Shown here in pieces: positions 8,617 to 17,058 of a stretch of 64,000 bases of DNA. The translations under genes were made by a program, and so were the position numbers. The DNA is from Pseudomonadota bacterium (lineage in GTDB: Bacteria > Pseudomonadota > Gammaproteobacteria > Burkholderiales > Gallionellaceae), in the NCBI GenBank assembly GCA_021800795.1, contig JAJYYO010000006.1, positions 39,589 to 103,588 of the forward strand, in the 5' to 3' direction. Under the pieces are notes generated by a model. That model was not told where the DNA came from, searched no databases, and saw only the letters and a list, made by a program, of their open reading frames with translations. Every line of letters begins with the position of its first letter. Within the stretch, counting starts at the first letter, position 1.

Positions 8617-10940
8617 AGCGCGTTATCACAATACTGTTGCTTTTCACCACCTTGGGCGCGGTTGCGGAGGACCAGCCGAGCCTGTCGAATCTGGCACCGA
8701 TCGCCGAGCTCACCAATATGGAAATTCAGGCGGGACACCTCCCCGGCGCTGTCGTGCTGGTCGGCAACCGGACAAAAATACTTTACCGGGAAGCTTATGG
8801 TCGGCGGGCGCTGCAACCCGATCCGCTGCCCATGACGATTAACACCCGCTTCGACCTGGCATCATTGACCAAGGTGGTTGCGACAAGCACCGCCATCATG
8901 CAACTGGTCGAGCGTCGAAAACTCCGCCTTGACGATCCTGTAGCCAGATACTGGCCGCAGTTTGCCGAAAATGGCAAGGCCGGCATCACCATCCGGCAGT
9001 TGCTGACACATTATTCCGGCCTGCGCGCCGATCTGGACTCGAACTGGTCGGGTTACCGTGCCGCAACCGGGAATATCGTTGCGGAAAAACCCGTCTCGCC
9101 CCCGGGCCGTGATTACCTCTACAGCGACATCAATTTCGAGATACTGGGAATGCTGGTCAAACGGGTTTCCGGCACGCCGCTGGATATATATTGCGCCAGA
9201 CACATCTTCCGCCCGTTAGGGATGAAAAACACCGGCTTCAAACCCTCGTCCGGGCAGCAACACACTATCGCACCCACCGAGTATATGGACGGCAGGCTGC
9301 GCTGGGGCGAGGTGCACGACCCGACGGCCTATCGCATGGGCGGCGTTGCCGGTCACGCCGGGCTGTTTTCAACAGCGGACGATCTCGCCATCTTTGCCAG
9401 GATGATGCTGGGCGGCGGACGCTGGCATGGCACTCGAATTTTAAGCCGCCGCTCAGTGGAAGAAATGACTATCCCTCAGTCACCGCCAAGCAATGCAAAA
9501 TTGCGTGGATTAGGCTGGGAACTCGGCGCACCCTTCGCGCCCAACCGCGAACAGCTGCCTGCTGTAGGCTCTTTCGGGCACTACGGATACACCGGTACGC
9601 TGCTGTGGATCGATCCTGTCAGCAAAACTTTCCTCATCGTGCTGAGCAACCGGGTGCATCCTTATGGCAAAGGGGACGCCAATCCCTTGCGCAGAGGTGT
9701 ATTGATGATCGTATCCGATGCGATGGCGCCTGAATCGACCGACCGGGTACTCGCCGCCCGCCCCGCACTGTCCCCTTACTTCAAACTTGCAACTGCGCAT
9801 CCTGAAATCCATCCTGTCGCAAAAGTTTCGACGGGCCTGGATGTTCTGGAAGCTGAAGGGTTTGCGCCCTTGAAAAACCTGCGCGTCGGGGTCATCACCA
9901 ACCAGACCGGCGTCGACGCCAAGGGGCGTCACATCGCAGATCTGCTATACAGGGCGCCTGACGTAAAACTCACTGCCATCTTCAGCCCGGAACACGGGAT
10001 CAGCGGCAATCTGGACGAAAAATTCGCATCAAACACGGAGGCGCTGACAGGGCTGCCGGTGTACAGCCTGTACGGGGACGTCAGACGACCGACAGACGAA
10101 ATGCTCAAGGGACTCGACGCCCTGGTGTTCGATATACAGGATGCCGGCGTGCGCTTCTACACTTATGCCACAACCATGGCCTATGCCATGGAAGCTGCCG
10201 CTCACCACAATATCGATTTTTATGTTCTCGATCGCCCCGATCCGATCGGAGCGGATACGGTGCAAGGCCCGATGCTGGACGCGGACATGACATCTTTCAC
10301 CGCCTATTTCCCTCTCCCCGTGAGGCATGGCATGACCATAGGCGAACTGGCCGGGCTGTTCAATGCCGGCATCGGTGCAAAGCTCCATGTCATCAAAATG
10401 CGCGGCTACCAGCGGCAAGACTGGTACGACGATACCGGTCTGAAATGGATCGCTCCCTCCCCCAATCTGCGCACACTCACCGAAACTACCCTTTATCCCG
10501 GCACAGGCCTGCTGGAAGGCGCAAATTTAAGCGTTGGACGCGGCACCGACACCCCTTTCGAACTGCTTGGCGCGCCGTGGATCGATGGCAAAGCACTTGC
10601 CGAGTACCTGAACCGGCGCAAGATAACCGGCGTATTTTTCATACCCGTCGATTTCACGCCCGATGCCAACCACAACAAAAATCAACCGTGCCATGGCGTG
10701 CGCATCCTGTTGATCGATCGCCATACGCTGGATTCACCGTTGCTGGGCCTGGAAATAGCCAGTGCGCTTTATCGGCTATATCCGGCGGAATTTCACCTCC
10801 AGGAAATCCTGGGCATGGTGGGCTCACGCACAGTGCTGCAAGCCATTGCAGAGGGGCAGGATCCGAAGATCATCTCGTCGCAATGGCAGGACGCAACTCA
10901 GGCGTTCACTGCGCTGCGAAAAGGCTATCTGCTCTATTAA
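8613..10940 (+). CDS. Serine beta-lactamase-like hydrolase fused to NamZ (DUF1343) muramidase
   Basis: The product is 775 residues with two complete enzyme domains. The N-terminal half (about 30-385) is a class C beta-lactamase/D-aminopeptidase fold: catalytic SLTK at about 84-87, the YSDIN tyrosine motif, and HYGYTG as the third box. The C-terminal half (about 410-775) is DUF1343/NamZ, the exo-beta-N-acetylmuramidase family used in muropeptide recycling: GVITNQTGVD, FSPEHGISG, VFDIQDAGVRFYTYA, VLDRPDPIG, VRHGMTIGEL. The frame opens at 8535, but GTG 8613 gives a signal peptide (VITILLLFTTLGAVA) and a GTGA overlap with the previous gene. The fusion implies sequential trimming of muropeptides outside the cytoplasm. 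Confidence 0.88.
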   Translation: MKRVITILLLFTTLGAVAEDQPSLSNLAPIAELTNMEIQAGHLPGAVVLVGNRTKILYREAYGRRALQPDPLPMTINTRFDLASLTKVVATSTAIMQLVERRKLRLDDPVARYWPQFAENGKAGITIRQLLTHYSGLRADLDSNWSGYRAATGNIVAEKPVSPPGRDYLYSDINFEILGMLVKRVSGTPLDIYCARHIFRPLGMKNTGFKPSSGQQHTIAPTEYMDGRLRWGEVHDPTAYRMGGVAGHAGLFSTADDLAIFARMMLGGGRWHGTRILSRRSVEEMTIPQSPPSNAKLRGLGWELGAPFAPNREQLPAVGSFGHYGYTGTLLWIDPVSKTFLIVLSNRVHPYGKGDANPLRRGVLMIVSDAMAPESTDRVLAARPALSPYFKLATAHPEIHPVAKVSTGLDVLEAEGFAPLKNLRVGVITNQTGVDAKGRHIADLLYRAPDVKLTAIFSPEHGISGNLDEKFASNTEALTGLPVYSLYGDVRRPTDEMLKGLDALVFDIQDAGVRFYTYATTMAYAMEAAAHHNIDFYVLDRPDPIGADTVQGPMLDADMTSFTAYFPLPVRHGMTIGELAGLFNAGIGAKLHVIKMRGYQRQDWYDDTGLKWIAPSPNLRTLTETTLYPGTGLLEGANLSVGRGTDTPFELLGAPWIDGKALAEYLNRRKITGVFFIPVDFTPDANHNKNQPCHGVRILLIDRHTLDSPLLGLEIASALYRLYPAEFHLQEILGMVGSRTVLQAIAEGQDPKIISSQWQDATQAFTALRKGYLLY

Positions 10941-11053
10941 GAGCCTGCCGGGATTAATACATGCTGTGCCGGAACAGCTGGCCAAGTGCGGTTATTCAGA
11001 TTTGTCCAGCGGCCTGCCGGCTTACATTCAGGTAGAATGCATACTTTACAAAT

Positions 11054-11149
11054 GGAAGAGATTCGCTCCCCGGTGGGGCGGCCGGACTTCAAATCCGGTT
11101 GAGCACGCCAGCGTGCTTGGGTGGGTTCGACTCCCACTCTCTTCCGCCA
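11054..11149 (+). tRNA. selC: tRNA-Sec (anticodon TCA)
   Basis: The sequence folds as a selenocysteine tRNA. It has an 8-base-pair acceptor stem (GGAAGAGA at 11054-11061 with TCTCTTCC at 11138-11145), a G discriminator at 11146 and an encoded CCA at 11147-11149. The anticodon stem CCGGA/TCCGG encloses CTTCAAA, giving anticodon TCA, which reads UGA. A long extra arm (GAGCACGCC/GCGTGCTT region) and a T arm with GGTTCGA complete it. At 96 bases it is unusually long, as expected. It converges with selB, whose stop lies 30 bases downstream. Confidence 0.97.
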
Positions 11150-11179
11150 CAAGGCTTACATCTTGCCGGAAATCCAGCT

Positions 11180-13093
11180 TTAAAACATCGTATCGATGGT
11201 CGTGACTTCCTGACGCAGGCGATGTTTGTCGCCGGTGCGGCGGGTATAAGCGATACGGTTAAAAAACTCCAGAATCTGGATAGCCAGTTTACGGCCGGTG
11301 TTAACCTGATCGCGAAATTCTGAGGCGCTGACGCCGTCGTGTATTTCCGACATTTCCTTGATGATAAATGATAATTGCTGTATTGCCTGCTTGGTGAAGT
11401 AATGATCGTGCGCGACCAGATACACCTCGCCAATTCTTGCCACGCGTCGCAATAAAATGCGGACTTTGCTCTCATCCATCGATAATGCGCGGGCTATATC
11501 CCTGACGCGAGGCGGCTGAAATGGATCCGCTTGCAATAACGGCAAAATCATTTGCCATTGTTTTTCTTCGGCAGTCGTGAGCGTCACCCTATGATCAGGC
11601 AGATGTATCCATGAGCCGCTTTGGGATACTCGTCCGGCGAGCAGTAACTCATCCAGTAAAACAGTAAAAACCGGACGCGCCAGTTCGGGCAATGCCATAC
11701 GATGCAATCGTGTCCGGTCGGGTCCCATGAAGTCTGCATTCTCTTCGTGTTCCAGGCTTAAGCGGGTTAATACGCGCAGCTTTAATTGTGACCAGCACGC
11801 AGGCGTAAAAGCGAAATCAGCGGATGGCGTAGTCACAATATGCATGGGCGTACTGCGCCACAGCGCTTCTTCCCGGCGGATGTTTCTGTTTTGCGCAAAT
11901 CGCGTCAGATCCATTCCGCTCGCAGCACCCGTGATGGCAAGCGTCAGCGCCTGGTCATGATCTCGTATCTGCATGGCTTGCAGCGCGGCGATACGCGCCG
12001 GAATACGCCGGTTCTTGGCAGGCGGGAACGCATCCAGCACCATGCCGCCGCCCAGCGTGCGGCTTGCCGACTGATCGCGCAGAATAAAACGGTCGCCATT
12101 GAGCGCGCAGACCGGCTTGTCGGTAACCAGCTGAACCAGCGCCATACCGGCGGGTTCGATTGCATCGCCTTCCAGCAGGGATACACGCGCCATCACATCG
12201 GACGTGCCGATATGCAAATGCACCGGTGTCCAGTGTTTAAGCGCCTTTTTCTCTTCGCTGAGCAACTGAAAATGCGCATCGAAGCGTTGAGTGGGTGCAT
12301 GAACCGGCGCCGCCAGAACCCAGTCACCGCGTTGCACGTCCCCCTTTTCAAAATGAATGCCGGCGAGATTAAGCGCGCAGCGTTGTCCGGCATGACCGGA
12401 TTCGGCCGCCCGGTTCTGTGCATGAATACCGCGCACGCGCACCTCGATGCCCGGCGGTGAAACGATTAATTTATCCCCTACGCGAACTTCACCCGAGAAC
12501 ACCGTACCGGTGACGACCGTCCCGGAACCTGCAATCGTAAATGAGCGGTCAACTGCCAGCCTGAAATAACCGGTGTTGGGTTTTACAGGCTGTTCGAGTG
12601 CGGTTTTATCCAGATGAGCACGTAATTCGGCTACGCCCTGACCTGTAATGGAGGAAAGCGGAAATATCGGACTATTCCCCAGGCCGGTGCCTGATAACAG
12701 ACTTTGGATTTCATCCATGACAGCCGCGCTGCGTTCCGGTGCAACCCGGTCGATCTTGGTGAGCGCGACTGCGCCGCAATGGAGTCCCAGCAGATTCAGG
12801 ATGGACAAATGCTCGCGCGTTTGCGGCATGGGCCCATCGTCTGCGGCGATGACCAGCAACACGTAATCTATTCCCGTCGCACCGGCCAGCATGTTGTGTA
12901 TGAGTTTTTCATGCCCCGGCACATCTACAAAACCCAACACATCGCCGCCGGGCAGAGGGGTATAGGCATAACCCAGATCGATGGTAATGCCGCGCGCCTT
13001 TTCTTCCTTCAGGCGGTCTGCATCCACGCCGGTGAGGGCTTTAACAAGTGAAGTTTTGCCGTGATCGATATGGCCTGCGGTACCGATGATCAT
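11180..13093 (-). CDS. selB: Selenocysteine-specific translation elongation factor SelB
   Basis: The 637-residue GTPase delivers selenocysteinyl-tRNA to the ribosome at UGA codons marked by a SECIS hairpin. GTP-binding motifs are GHIDHGKTS near residue 7, DVPGHE near 58 and TKID near 113; switch text [10 protein letters not shown] is typical of SelB. EF-Tu-like domains II and III follow, and the C-terminal 250 residues form winged-helix repeats that bind the SECIS RNA. It starts 19 bases after selA, so the two are co-transcribed, downstream of the formate dehydrogenase genes that require them. Confidence 0.96.
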   Translation of the reverse strand: MIIGTAGHIDHGKTSLVKALTGVDADRLKEEKARGITIDLGYAYTPLPGGDVLGFVDVPGHEKLIHNMLAGATGIDYVLLVIAADDGPMPQTREHLSILNLLGLHCGAVALTKIDRVAPERSAAVMDEIQSLLSGTGLGNSPIFPLSSITGQGVAELRAHLDKTALEQPVKPNTGYFRLAVDRSFTIAGSGTVVTGTVFSGEVRVGDKLIVSPPGIEVRVRGIHAQNRAAESGHAGQRCALNLAGIHFEKGDVQRGDWVLAAPVHAPTQRFDAHFQLLSEEKKALKHWTPVHLHIGTSDVMARVSLLEGDAIEPAGMALVQLVTDKPVCALNGDRFILRDQSASRTLGGGMVLDAFPPAKNRRIPARIAALQAMQIRDHDQALTLAITGAASGMDLTRFAQNRNIRREEALWRSTPMHIVTTPSADFAFTPACWSQLKLRVLTRLSLEHEENADFMGPDRTRLHRMALPELARPVFTVLLDELLLAGRVSQSGSWIHLPDHRVTLTTAEEKQWQMILPLLQADPFQPPRVRDIARALSMDESKVRILLRRVARIGEVYLVAHDHYFTKQAIQQLSFIIKEMSEIHDGVSASEFRDQVNTGRKLAIQILEFFNRIAYTRRTGDKHRLRQEVTTIDTMF

Positions 13094-13112
13094 CTGTTGG
13101 AAATTACCGTGA

Positions 13113-14570
13113 TTAAGCGATTATGCTTAACTGCCCGAGTTGAACAATAAATTCATTGACATACTTCTCTTCCAGACAGCGCAGATCCAGACAAAAGGCG
13201 CCGTCTGTAATTCTGCCCAGCACCGGCACCGGAAGACTGCGAAATGCCTGCTCAATTTTCTTCAACGCGCTGCCCTCGCCTCTGCCCCGGACGTGTGGCG
13301 TAATGGATAAACACATGCTGGGCAAGAGATCAATGGGAAGCGAACCGCTGCCGATCTGGCTGTGACAGGGCTTGATCGCCACCTTCGCGTGGCCGGCCAG
13401 CGCCTGTTCCATAACAGGCAGCAGGATTTTTGCCATGCTGTCGATTTCCATCACAGAGCGCGTCAGCAGGCGCAAGGTAGGCAGATTCTGTGTGAGGCGC
13501 TCCGGATCGCGATAAAGCCGCAGAACTGCATCCAGTGCGGCATAAGTCATCTTGTCTACCCGCAGCGCTCTTTTGAGCGGATTTTTTTTGATTCTGGCGA
13601 TAAAGTCTCGGCGCCCGATAATAATGCCGGCCTGCGGGCCACCCAGCAATTTGTCGCCGCTGAACGTCACCAGATCGGCCCCGCTTGCAAGCGATTCCTG
13701 CGGCGACGGCTCACTGGGCAAACCCAGTTTTTTGAGATCAGCTAATGTGCCGCTGCCAAGATCGACCATGAACGGCAAGCCATGCTCATGGGCCAGATCG
13801 GCCAGATCCTTTTCCGCAACGGTCGCGGTAAATCCCTGTATCGCATAATTGCTGGTATGCACCTTGAGCAGCAGCGCCGTTTTACTTGAAACTGATTCCG
13901 CATAATCCTTCAAATGCGTGCGGTTGGTGGCGCCCACTTCCTTGAGTTTGCAGCCGGCCCGCGACATGATGTCGGGTACTCGAAACGAACCGCCGATTTC
14001 CACCAGTTCGCCGCGCGATACGATGACTTCCCTGCGCAAACCCAGTGTATTGAGTGCGAGAAAAACCGCTGCCGCATTGTTGTTGACGACCGTTGCGGCT
14101 TCGGCCCCGGTCAATTCCAGCAGCAAGGGCTCGATCAGGCTGTCGCGATCGCCGCGAGACCCGCCATCGAGGTCATATTCCAGATTGCATGGTCGGGTCA
14201 TGGCATCGATTACCGCCTGGATCGCCACATCCGGCAGCTGGGCGCGTCCGAGATTGGTGTGCAGCACGGTGCCGGTCAGGTTATATACCGGCCGCAGCGT
14301 TGGGCGGGAGGCTCGCTGTAGTCTCGATTGCAGGTATGAGTTGATTGCAGGCTCTGTCAATATATCCGGGGGCGCGATATCGAGCCGGGTTACCTGGTCG
14401 CGCAGTTCAGTGAGCATGGCGCGGATTGCCGTTAATACCGGCATGCGACCATATTCGACAATCAAATCTTGAGTAGCAGCCATATTCAGCACGCGATCCA
14501 CCGACGGGATCGCGGCCAACAGGACGCTGGCTGGCGTTTTGGATACTGTATTCGACTGAGTGTTCGGCAT
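13113..14570 (-). CDS. selA: L-seryl-tRNA(Sec) selenium transferase SelA
   Basis: This 485-residue PLP enzyme converts seryl-tRNA(Sec) to selenocysteinyl-tRNA(Sec) using selenophosphate. Family blocks are visible: NLTGTVLHTNLGRA near residue 98, VVNNNAAAVFL, GELVEIGGSFRVPDI, and the PLP-lysine region TFSGDKLLGGPQAG. Length agrees with bacterial SelA. It lies 15 bases downstream of fdhE and 19 upstream of selB. The selenophosphate synthetase gene selD is not in the window and must be elsewhere. Confidence 0.96.
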   Translation of the reverse strand: MPNTQSNTVSKTPASVLLAAIPSVDRVLNMAATQDLIVEYGRMPVLTAIRAMLTELRDQVTRLDIAPPDILTEPAINSYLQSRLQRASRPTLRPVYNLTGTVLHTNLGRAQLPDVAIQAVIDAMTRPCNLEYDLDGGSRGDRDSLIEPLLLELTGAEAATVVNNNAAAVFLALNTLGLRREVIVSRGELVEIGGSFRVPDIMSRAGCKLKEVGATNRTHLKDYAESVSSKTALLLKVHTSNYAIQGFTATVAEKDLADLAHEHGLPFMVDLGSGTLADLKKLGLPSEPSPQESLASGADLVTFSGDKLLGGPQAGIIIGRRDFIARIKKNPLKRALRVDKMTYAALDAVLRLYRDPERLTQNLPTLRLLTRSVMEIDSMAKILLPVMEQALAGHAKVAIKPCHSQIGSGSLPIDLLPSMCLSITPHVRGRGEGSALKKIEQAFRSLPVPVLGRITDGAFCLDLRCLEEKYVNEFIVQLGQLSIIA

Positions 14571-14585
14571 GAACGGTCAGGGTGG

Positions 14586-15503
14586 TTACGCGGCTATAGC
14601 CGAAGGGGATATGAGAAACAGGTTGGGGCCACTTCTGCTCCTGCCGTTTTCATCCATCATCAGATCCAGGACGAGCGTAGCGAGATCGTCGGCAACCGGA
14701 TCGACCTGCGGATCTTTGTCCATATGCATGATTTTCAGATAAGTGCCGCATTCTTCACAAGCTTCAGCCTTAACTGCACCGGATGCACCCTCAATCATAA
14801 AATATGAAATGCCCTTGGTGGACTCGCAATTCGTGCACTTGACGCGAACCATATGCCATTGCGTATTGCACACCGAACAACACAGATAACGCAGCCCATT
14901 CTCGCTGCCGCCGATGCGGACGATACTGGCCGCGGGAGGAGAGGCGCACACCGGACACAGATTGCTGATGTCGCTGGGGGCAAAAGCCTGTGTACCCAGC
15001 GTGCTTGCCATATGCGTCCAGTAAACCTGGAGTGCCGCAGCGACAAAAGGTGCTGCACCAAGCTCCATACCATCGAATTGACCGGAGAGAATATCCGTTG
15101 CAAATGCTTCCAGCGCTGCGCTATCCATCTGTTGCAAACGCATGAGAATTATCTTTGTCTCTGGCGTAGCTGTGCATATGACCTGTGCAATGATTTGCCT
15201 GAGCGCTTCCTGCCATACGGGATCACGCGGCCAGCTCTGCACCGAGAGCGGCGGCATGCCATGTTCCCGGCACAGCATGAGCTCGGCTTCGGTCGGTAAC
15301 GCTGCCTCGGGAAAGACTGTCAGCGCGGCATGCTGGGCGTCGGTCAAATCCGCCATGAACAGCAAAAAACCCTTCATGACATGACCTTCAGCCAGTTGAC
15401 GCAGACGTACGGTCTTGTCGCGAAAGGCACTGTCCGGCTGGTGGATGAAAGGGATTTCACCTGCCGGCGGCTCTATTTGTCCGGGCTGGATGACGGTAGT
15501 CAA
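14586..15503 (-). CDS. fdhE: Formate dehydrogenase accessory protein FdhE
   Basis: The 305-residue cytoplasmic protein is needed to mature respiratory formate dehydrogenases, binding the catalytic subunit before Tat export. It has the paired CxxC rubredoxin-like metal sites of the family: CPVCAS, LCCSVCNTQWH, VKCTNCES and EACEECGTYLKI. Translation starts at TTG 15503, which overlaps the stop of the cytochrome b subunit gene (TTGA); no better ATG exists nearby. Placement directly after the structural genes supports the call. Confidence 0.93.
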   Translation of the reverse strand: MTTVIQPGQIEPPAGEIPFIHQPDSAFRDKTVRLRQLAEGHVMKGFLLFMADLTDAQHAALTVFPEAALPTEAELMLCREHGMPPLSVQSWPRDPVWQEALRQIIAQVICTATPETKIILMRLQQMDSAALEAFATDILSGQFDGMELGAAPFVAAALQVYWTHMASTLGTQAFAPSDISNLCPVCASPPAASIVRIGGSENGLRYLCCSVCNTQWHMVRVKCTNCESTKGISYFMIEGASGAVKAEACEECGTYLKIMHMDKDPQVDPVADDLATLVLDLMMDENGRSRSGPNLFLISPSAIAA

Positions 15504-16135
15504 AGCTTGGCATCCTTTGAAATTTCTTTATACCAGGCAGGATGATGATGTTTAGCCCAGGCTGTCGTTACCGTGCCGCGCGTCATGGCGCGAATGGAAC
15601 CTTTGGTCCAGATGGCCGCATAGACATGCACAATGATGGCCACGATGGCGATGAAAGCCGCCAAAGCATGGATCAAGACAGCCAGCCGTATGATGCTGAT
15701 TGAAAAGAAGGGGGCAAAATAAGGACGCCAGACGATGAAACCGGACAGCATCAGCATGGGGACGACGACAACCAGCGACCAGAACAAATACTTCTGGCCG
15801 ATATTGTACTTTCCGACTTCAGGCAAATTGCGGGCTTTGTTGGCCATAATTTCACCCAGGTGCTTTTGCCATTCCCGGTCGGCATTGGTGATGTAATTAT
15901 GCCCCCAGAATTTGACAATCAGGCCCAGAAAAGACACAAACATGACAACGCCGATAAAGGGATGCAAAATTCTGCTCCAGGGGCCTCCGCCGAATAAATT
16001 GCTTAGAAAGTAAAAAGCGGGGTGGAATAGCGCAAGACCACTCAACGCCAGCATGATAAAAGTAATCGCAACGAGCCAATGATTCATCCGTTCATTGGCG
16101 GAGTAACGAACTACCAGATTAGTCTTGATCGACAT
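15500..16135 (-). CDS. fdhI: Formate dehydrogenase cytochrome b556 (gamma) subunit
   Basis: The 211-residue membrane subunit passes electrons from the Fe-S subunit to quinone. Four hydrophobic helices are visible (about 20-42, 58-78, 114-136, 150-172). Candidate haem ligands are His in ERMNHWLV, LHPFIGV and the histidines in LIHALAAF and IIVHVYAA, as in FdnI/FdoI. The C-terminus is basic and ends at the cytoplasmic side. The start ATG has GGAG just upstream. It follows the Fe-S subunit by 35 bases. Confidence 0.93.
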   Translation of the reverse strand: MSIKTNLVVRYSANERMNHWLVAITFIMLALSGLALFHPAFYFLSNLFGGGPWSRILHPFIGVVMFVSFLGLIVKFWGHNYITNADREWQKHLGEIMANKARNLPEVGKYNIGQKYLFWSLVVVVPMLMLSGFIVWRPYFAPFFSISIIRLAVLIHALAAFIAIVAIIVHVYAAIWTKGSIRAMTRGTVTTAWAKHHHPAWYKEISKDAKL

Positions 16136-16170
16136 TTGCTGCTCCTCAATTTTTAGTTACCCCACCGCAA

Positions 16171-17046
16171 TCAATGCAGTTCGGATTCGGATTCTTCTTC
16201 AACTTCATTTGGACCTACCTTGATGAAGTGGAAAAATCCGGCCAGCGCGACCAAACCGATCCCCAGGCTCATCAGCGGTTTTGTGACGCCTTTCCAGAGT
16301 GCGACCATCGGACTGATCGAAGGGTCTTTAGGCAAACCATGATACAGCTCAGGCTGATCCGCATGTTGCAACACGTACATCACATGCGTACCGCCCACGC
16401 CTTTGGGATCGTAAAGCCCGGCGTTGCTGTAACCGCGTTCCTTGAGATCGACAACACGTTCCGCAGCATGCTCGATCATGTCTGCTTTACTGCCGAACAC
16501 CAGCGCTCCGGTCGGGCAGCTTTTTACACAGGCCGGCTCCATGCCAACGCCCACCCGGTCGGAACAGAGCGTACATTTGTAAGCCTTGTTGTCCTTCTTG
16601 GAAATGCGCGGAACATTGAACGGGCAGCCGGCAATGCAATAACCGCAGCCGATGCAGGCTTCTTCGTGAAAATCGACTATGCCGTTGCTGTATTGAACAA
16701 TCGCACCGGGTGCAGGGCATGCCTTGAGACAGCCCGGATCGGCGCAATGCATGCAACCATCCTTGCGGATCAGCCACTCCAGCTTGTCTTTTTCCAGTTC
16801 GACTTCGGAGAAGCGCATGACGGTCCAGGAATCAGCCGTCAAGTCGCGCGGATTATCGTAGATGCCGGCATTGCTGCCGATTTCATCGCGAATATCGTTC
16901 CACTCCATGCAGGCGGCCTGACACGCCTTGCAGCCTATGCACTTGGATACATCGATCAGCTTGGCGACCTCGATGGTCTGACGCACGCCGGGCGGCGGGG
17001 TTGTTGTCGCGGAGACACGCTGGATATCTAATGATTGTAATGCCAT
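16171..17046 (-). CDS. fdhB: Formate dehydrogenase iron-sulfur (beta) subunit
   Basis: The product has 291 residues and four [4Fe-4S] cluster motifs: [35 protein letters not shown] and CTLCSDR followed by ACVKSC. A single transmembrane helix near the C-terminus ([19 protein letters not shown]) anchors it beside the cytochrome, as in FdnH/FdoH. Electrons move from the molybdenum or tungsten site of the large subunit through these clusters to the b haems. It has no signal peptide, as expected for hitchhiker export with the Tat-bearing large subunit. The gap to the large subunit gene is 12 bases. Confidence 0.95.
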   Translation of the reverse strand: MALQSLDIQRVSATTTPPPGVRQTIEVAKLIDVSKCIGCKACQAACMEWNDIRDEIGSNAGIYDNPRDLTADSWTVMRFSEVELEKDKLEWLIRKDGCMHCADPGCLKACPAPGAIVQYSNGIVDFHEEACIGCGYCIAGCPFNVPRISKKDNKAYKCTLCSDRVGVGMEPACVKSCPTGALVFGSKADMIEHAAERVVDLKERGYSNAGLYDPKGVGGTHVMYVLQHADQPELYHGLPKDPSISPMVALWKGVTKPLMSLGIGLVALAGFFHFIKVGPNEVEEESESELH

Positions 17047-17058
17047 GATCCGCCTCCC

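Noticed and set aside
11000..11053. Promoter of the selenocysteine tRNA
   Set aside because: TAGAAT at 11033-11038 could be a -10 box, but no -35 hexamer is at a usable distance, so it is not listed as a feature.
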